A stretch of DNA of 64,000 bases from Flavobacteriales bacterium (GTDB lineage Bacteria > Bacteroidota > Bacteroidia > Flavobacteriales_F > PHOS-HE28), in NCBI GenBank assembly GCA_016703105.1, contig JADJCS010000020.1:1-64000 (forward strand). The letters are read 5' to 3'. Positions within the stretch are counted from its first letter, which is position 1; each line of letters starts with the position of its first letter. Shown piece after piece: positions 61,352 through 64,000 of this stretch. Made by a program: the position numbers and the translations under genes. The notes beneath the pieces are model-generated. The model searched no databases. It saw nothing but the letters and a program-made list of their open reading frames with translations, and was not told the origin of the DNA.

Positions 61352-61957
61352 CTACCGGCGCATCAACTTGAACGCGATCCCGCGTCCCATCTTCTGCATG
61401 ATCGCCAGGTCGATCCACACCAATGCGAAGGCTTCGAGGAGGTGCACCTTGTCGTCTCCGCCCATGTCGATCGCGTCGGAGAAGCCTATGGCCTTCACCA
61501 GCTCGCGCACATTAGCCTTCGCTTCCTGACTTCCACCGGCCATGAACATGTCGGCGAGTTCGTTGCCGTAACGCGGATCCGCGAGGTTCTCCCAGCCGGT
61601 ACAGTTGAAGACTTTCACGGCATCGGCACCTGCGTTGCGCAACGCGTCGAAGCCAAGCGACGTGCCCGGAGGACCGGCCATGTTGGTGGCGTCCATCACG
61701 AGTTTGCCGCGCAGCGCTTCGCCGAGACGTGTCGCCATTTCAGCGACCACTTTCCCCGGCGTGGCGATCAGGACGGCGTCTCCTTGTTGAACGGCATCCG
61801 CGATGGAGAGCACGCGCGCATCCGAACCCGCAGCCCATTTCAAGGTTTCTTCATCACTGGGGTTCCGAGCACCGATAAGGATGCTGTGCCCAGCGGCTTT
61901 CCATTTCTCCGCAAGCCTTCCGCCGATGTTACCGGCGCCGATGATGGTGATGGTCAT
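61352..61957 (-). CDS. NAD(P)-binding oxidoreductase (F420-dependent reductase type)
   Basis: The 201-residue protein opens MTITIIGAGNIGGRLAEKWK, a Rossmann NADP-binding motif, followed by ILIGARNPSDEETLKW, DAVLIATPG and VKVFNCTGWENLADPRYG, the layout of the F420_oxidored family (Pfam), which also includes many ordinary NADP reductases. The substrate is not known. It is the last gene of a probable four-gene operon with 3-bp spacing from the gene before it. Confidence 0.87.
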   Translation of the reverse strand: MTITIIGAGNIGGRLAEKWKAAGHSILIGARNPSDEETLKWAAGSDARVLSIADAVQQGDAVLIATPGKVVAEMATRLGEALRGKLVMDATNMAGPPGTSLGFDALRNAGADAVKVFNCTGWENLADPRYGNELADMFMAGGSQEAKANVRELVKAIGFSDAIDMGGDDKVHLLEAFALVWIDLAIMQKMGRGIAFKLMRR

Positions 61958-61960
61958 GGT

Positions 61961-62719
61961 TCAGGGATGTTGGTAGCTGAGGCCGAAGGTCCATAGCAGG
62001 TCCTCATAACTGTTCGGTCGTTGCACAACGCTTTCATAGCTCCAGTTGATCGCTTGGCGCAACGCGAAGCCCTTCTTCAACGGAACGCTCAACGCCGCTT
62101 CGGCATGGGCACGGAGGTTATCGGCATCGGTGATCGATGGTTGTACCCAAAGTTCATATTGGAGCTTCAAGCTGCCCCCGAGCAATCGGTGTTCGCCATA
62201 GATGCGGCCGGTCGCGCGCCAGGTCTCGATCACCGTTGTGTTCAGGTCCGGCAGATCGCGGTAACTCGCCGTGCGGAAGGTGGTGGTCTCATAGGTGCCC
62301 GTGACGGAGACCTTGAAGAGTTGACCACCCTTCCGCAGAAGCACATAGGTCATTCCAGGTCCTGCCTGCAAGCGATGCTCGATGCCACGTTGATGGCTGC
62401 GCTGGTACCACACCATGGCGTACGGGTACAGCGGTGCCTTCGGTTCAAAGTAGAGGAAGTTGCGCCATATGCCTTCACCCAGTGTCTGCCGGTAGAAGAA
62501 CGTGCCGTACTGGTAGCTGAGCGCGCTCTTCACACCCCAATGCGTGCGCACGTGGGCCACTTCACCCGTGCCCAGCAGCGTGAACTGTTCAATGTTACCG
62601 CGCAACCAGTTGCCCGTAGCGCTCACTTTGTACTGCCAGCGTAGGGTATCGGCCTCGCTCAATTGTGCGGCACACAGCGCATGCGTCAGGAACAGAAGAG
62701 CGGTCAACGCTGCACGCAT
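61961..62719 (-). CDS. DUF481 outer-membrane protein
   Basis: The 252-residue protein starts MRAALTALLFLTHALCAAQL (signal peptide) and then has repeated amphipathic strands in the DUF481 pattern (ADTLRWQYKVSATGNWLRGN, TETHW-type turn then GVKSALSYQYGTFFYRQTLG). It is a small outer-membrane beta barrel of unknown substrate. It lies 3 bp after the NTF2-like gene and 3 bp before the reductase gene. Confidence 0.82.
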   Translation of the reverse strand: MRAALTALLFLTHALCAAQLSEADTLRWQYKVSATGNWLRGNIEQFTLLGTGEVAHVRTHWGVKSALSYQYGTFFYRQTLGEGIWRNFLYFEPKAPLYPYAMVWYQRSHQRGIEHRLQAGPGMTYVLLRKGGQLFKVSVTGTYETTTFRTASYRDLPDLNTTVIETWRATGRIYGEHRLLGGSLKLQYELWVQPSITDADNLRAHAEAALSVPLKKGFALRQAINWSYESVVQRPNSYEDLLWTFGLSYQHP

Positions 62720-62722
62720 GCA

Positions 62723-63094
62723 TTACTTACCAGTAGGGAAATAGAACTGCTCGCGGGTGATCTTGCCTTCGGTCACTTCGTACACCGCTACTTCATCCAT
62801 CTGCACGCGGCCGATCCCCTTCAATGTGACGTCCATGCCCATGGCCAGGGAGAAGTGGTTCGCGGCCACCACCGGTTCGCTCACATAGGCGTTGTGCATG
62901 GCTTCGGTCATCGCGTGGAACTTCTCCGTCTTCGCGAGGATGGCGTCCTTCCCGTCGATGCGTTCCGGACCGTTCGGAAAACCCGGAGGCTCGTGGCTCA
63001 CGGCGTTCGGCGCGTAGAGTTCCTTCACCGCTTCGATGTTCTTGCCTTGGCGGCACAGTTCCACCAGACGGTCGGCGACTTGTTTGGTTGTCAT
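62723..63094 (-). CDS. SnoaL/NTF2-like protein
   Basis: The 123-residue protein has an NTF2-like cone fold: an N-terminal helix TTKQVADRLVELCRQGKNIE, ELYAPNAVSHEPPGFP, then HFSLAMGMDVTLKGIGRVQM and VAVYEVTEGKITREQFYFP. Family members are ketosteroid-isomerase-like or binding proteins; the substrate here is unknown. It starts 18 bp after the bestrophin gene and is coupled with the DUF481 gene. Confidence 0.88.
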   Translation of the reverse strand: MTTKQVADRLVELCRQGKNIEAVKELYAPNAVSHEPPGFPNGPERIDGKDAILAKTEKFHAMTEAMHNAYVSEPVVAANHFSLAMGMDVTLKGIGRVQMDEVAVYEVTEGKITREQFYFPTGK

Positions 63095-63112
63095 GTTCGG
63101 GGTGTTGTTCGG

Positions 63113-64000
63113 TCAATCGAGGTATCCGTCCACCGGCTGCGGTTTCGCCGGCAGGTCTTGTTCACCGAGCATCTCGCGCAGGTCGCGCTCGATGGTATTG
63201 CAGATGGCCGTGAGCGGTACATCGGTGATGCGCGCTTCAAAAGGATCCTCGTTCACCTCGCCCACCTTACCGATCACTGCGAAGACAAAGGCGATGATCA
63301 TGGCCAGAGGGACCACTGCCCAGCCGATCCCCATCTTCTCCAGGTCGCCCACCAGGCAGAAGGGCAGCAGCACCATGAACACCTGCAGGAAGAGCCGTGT
63401 GAAGTAGTGGTACTGGCGCAACAAGGGTGTGTTCTTGATCCGGTCGCAACCTCCTTGATGATTCGCGAGCGCGAGCAGCTGACCCTCCATCTGGAAGCTG
63501 TCGAAGCCGCCGAGCGTGCCATCCGCCATCGCTTGGTAGATCCGGTGACCCATGAGCTGCATCAGGACATTGGGTCTGTTCTGCGCCGCGAGCAGCTGCG
63601 TGTACTCGTCGTCGGGAAGGAAGGGCTTCAATTCATCCCACGTGTTCTGCCCGCGCAGTTGTAAGCGCAGCGCGTGCGCCCACGCGATGATCTTGTGCAC
63701 CATCTCTCGTTTGAAGGCCTCGCTTCTGGCCCTGTCATAGGTGGGTTGGTGGGCGTGGCTGTCGCTGAACGTGACGACCAGTCGCGCAAGCACGCGGCTG
63801 CTGTTCACGACGCCGCCCCACAACGTGCGCGCCTCCCACCAACGGTTGTACGCGTTGTTGTTGCGGAAGCCGATGAAGATGGCCAGTGCACCACCCATGG
63901 TGGCGGCGATGCTGAACGGCAGGGCGACGAGCGGCTCCCAGCGGTGGAGCAGGAAGGTCGATACCGCGAACGTGGCGGCGAGCAACAGCTCCCCGCGCAC
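63113..64000 (-). CDS. Bestrophin-like chloride channel family protein, partial
   Basis: The gene runs off the right edge; 295 residues of the C-terminal part are visible. Hydrophobic segments LLLAATFAVSTFLLHRWEPL and ALPFSIAATMGGALAIFIGF, then RNNNAYNRWWEARTLWGG, are typical of the YneE/bestrophin family, whose bacterial members form anion or sodium channels. The missing N-terminus is probably only about 20-30 residues. It is the first visible gene of a four-gene operon on the minus strand. Confidence 0.9.
   Translation of the reverse strand: MRGELLLAATFAVSTFLLHRWEPLVALPFSIAATMGGALAIFIGFRNNNAYNRWWEARTLWGGVVNSSRVLARLVVTFSDSHAHQPTYDRARSEAFKREMVHKIIAWAHALRLQLRGQNTWDELKPFLPDDEYTQLLAAQNRPNVLMQLMGHRIYQAMADGTLGGFDSFQMEGQLLALANHQGGCDRIKNTPLLRQYHYFTRLFLQVFMVLLPFCLVGDLEKMGIGWAVVPLAMIIAFVFAVIGKVGEVNEDPFEARITDVPLTAICNTIERDLREMLGEQDLPAKPQPVDGYLD

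Overview
The window looks like chromosome of a high-GC member of the Bacteroidota, most likely a Flavobacteriales-type lineage. Evidence: four secreted proteins carry type IX secretion (T9SS) C-terminal signals, two of them of the gliding-motility CHU_C type; there is a b558-type succinate dehydrogenase, a TonB-dependent receptor paired with a DUF4249 lipoprotein, a MoaC-MoaB fusion and a DAHP synthase-chorismate mutase fusion; and many genes have a Bacteroidota-type TAnnTTTG promoter box. No rRNA, tRNA or CRISPR array was seen. The lineage is inferred from gene content only.

Layout. 1-2050: an MntA/HepT toxin-antitoxin pair whose hepT 3' end is interrupted by a decayed IS3-family (IS407-like) element with a 4-bp target duplication. 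2055-2753: two small stress-type proteins. 2816-6380: sdhCAB. 6381-7752: an AT-richer stretch and a PIN-domain toxin-antitoxin pair, bracketed by an 87-bp imperfect repeat of the 5' end of the following gene. 7776-9685: an aminotransferase and omega-amidase pair. 9711-19459: two giant paralogous T9SS surface proteins separated by a 30-bp perfect palindrome. 19609-34847: mostly envelope and housekeeping genes (Ig-like lipoprotein, free-Met-R-sulfoxide reductase, ComF, a large outer-membrane barrel, a peptide-binding lipoprotein, an OmpA-like lipoprotein, DAHP synthase/chorismate mutase, an FG-GAP T9SS protein).

34936-42813: a molybdenum cofactor cluster (E1-like ThiF protein, TauE-like permease, MoeA, MobA, MoaD, MoaE, MoaCB, then moaA on the other strand, and FdhD). 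The genes cover most steps from GTP to Mo-bis-MGD and sulfur loading of a formate dehydrogenase; no molybdoenzyme is in the window. A decayed second moaA 3' end lies directly after moaA.

42823-64000: accessory genes. The most interesting part is 47068-55920. A small secreted protein/TonB receptor/DUF4249 unit and a metallothionein-like peptide/multicopper oxidase unit have near-identical promoters: two GATGTAA repeats 21 bp apart at the same distance from the same -7-like box. This suggests one regulator and a shared, possibly metal-related, regulon. An AraC regulator, a redox flavoprotein, two membrane proteins and a Crp-type regulator lie between or beside these units. The multicopper oxidase has one in-frame stop codon and a nearby alcohol dehydrogenase has one frameshift, so either recent decay or sequence error affects this end. 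The window closes with a probable four-gene operon that runs off the edge.
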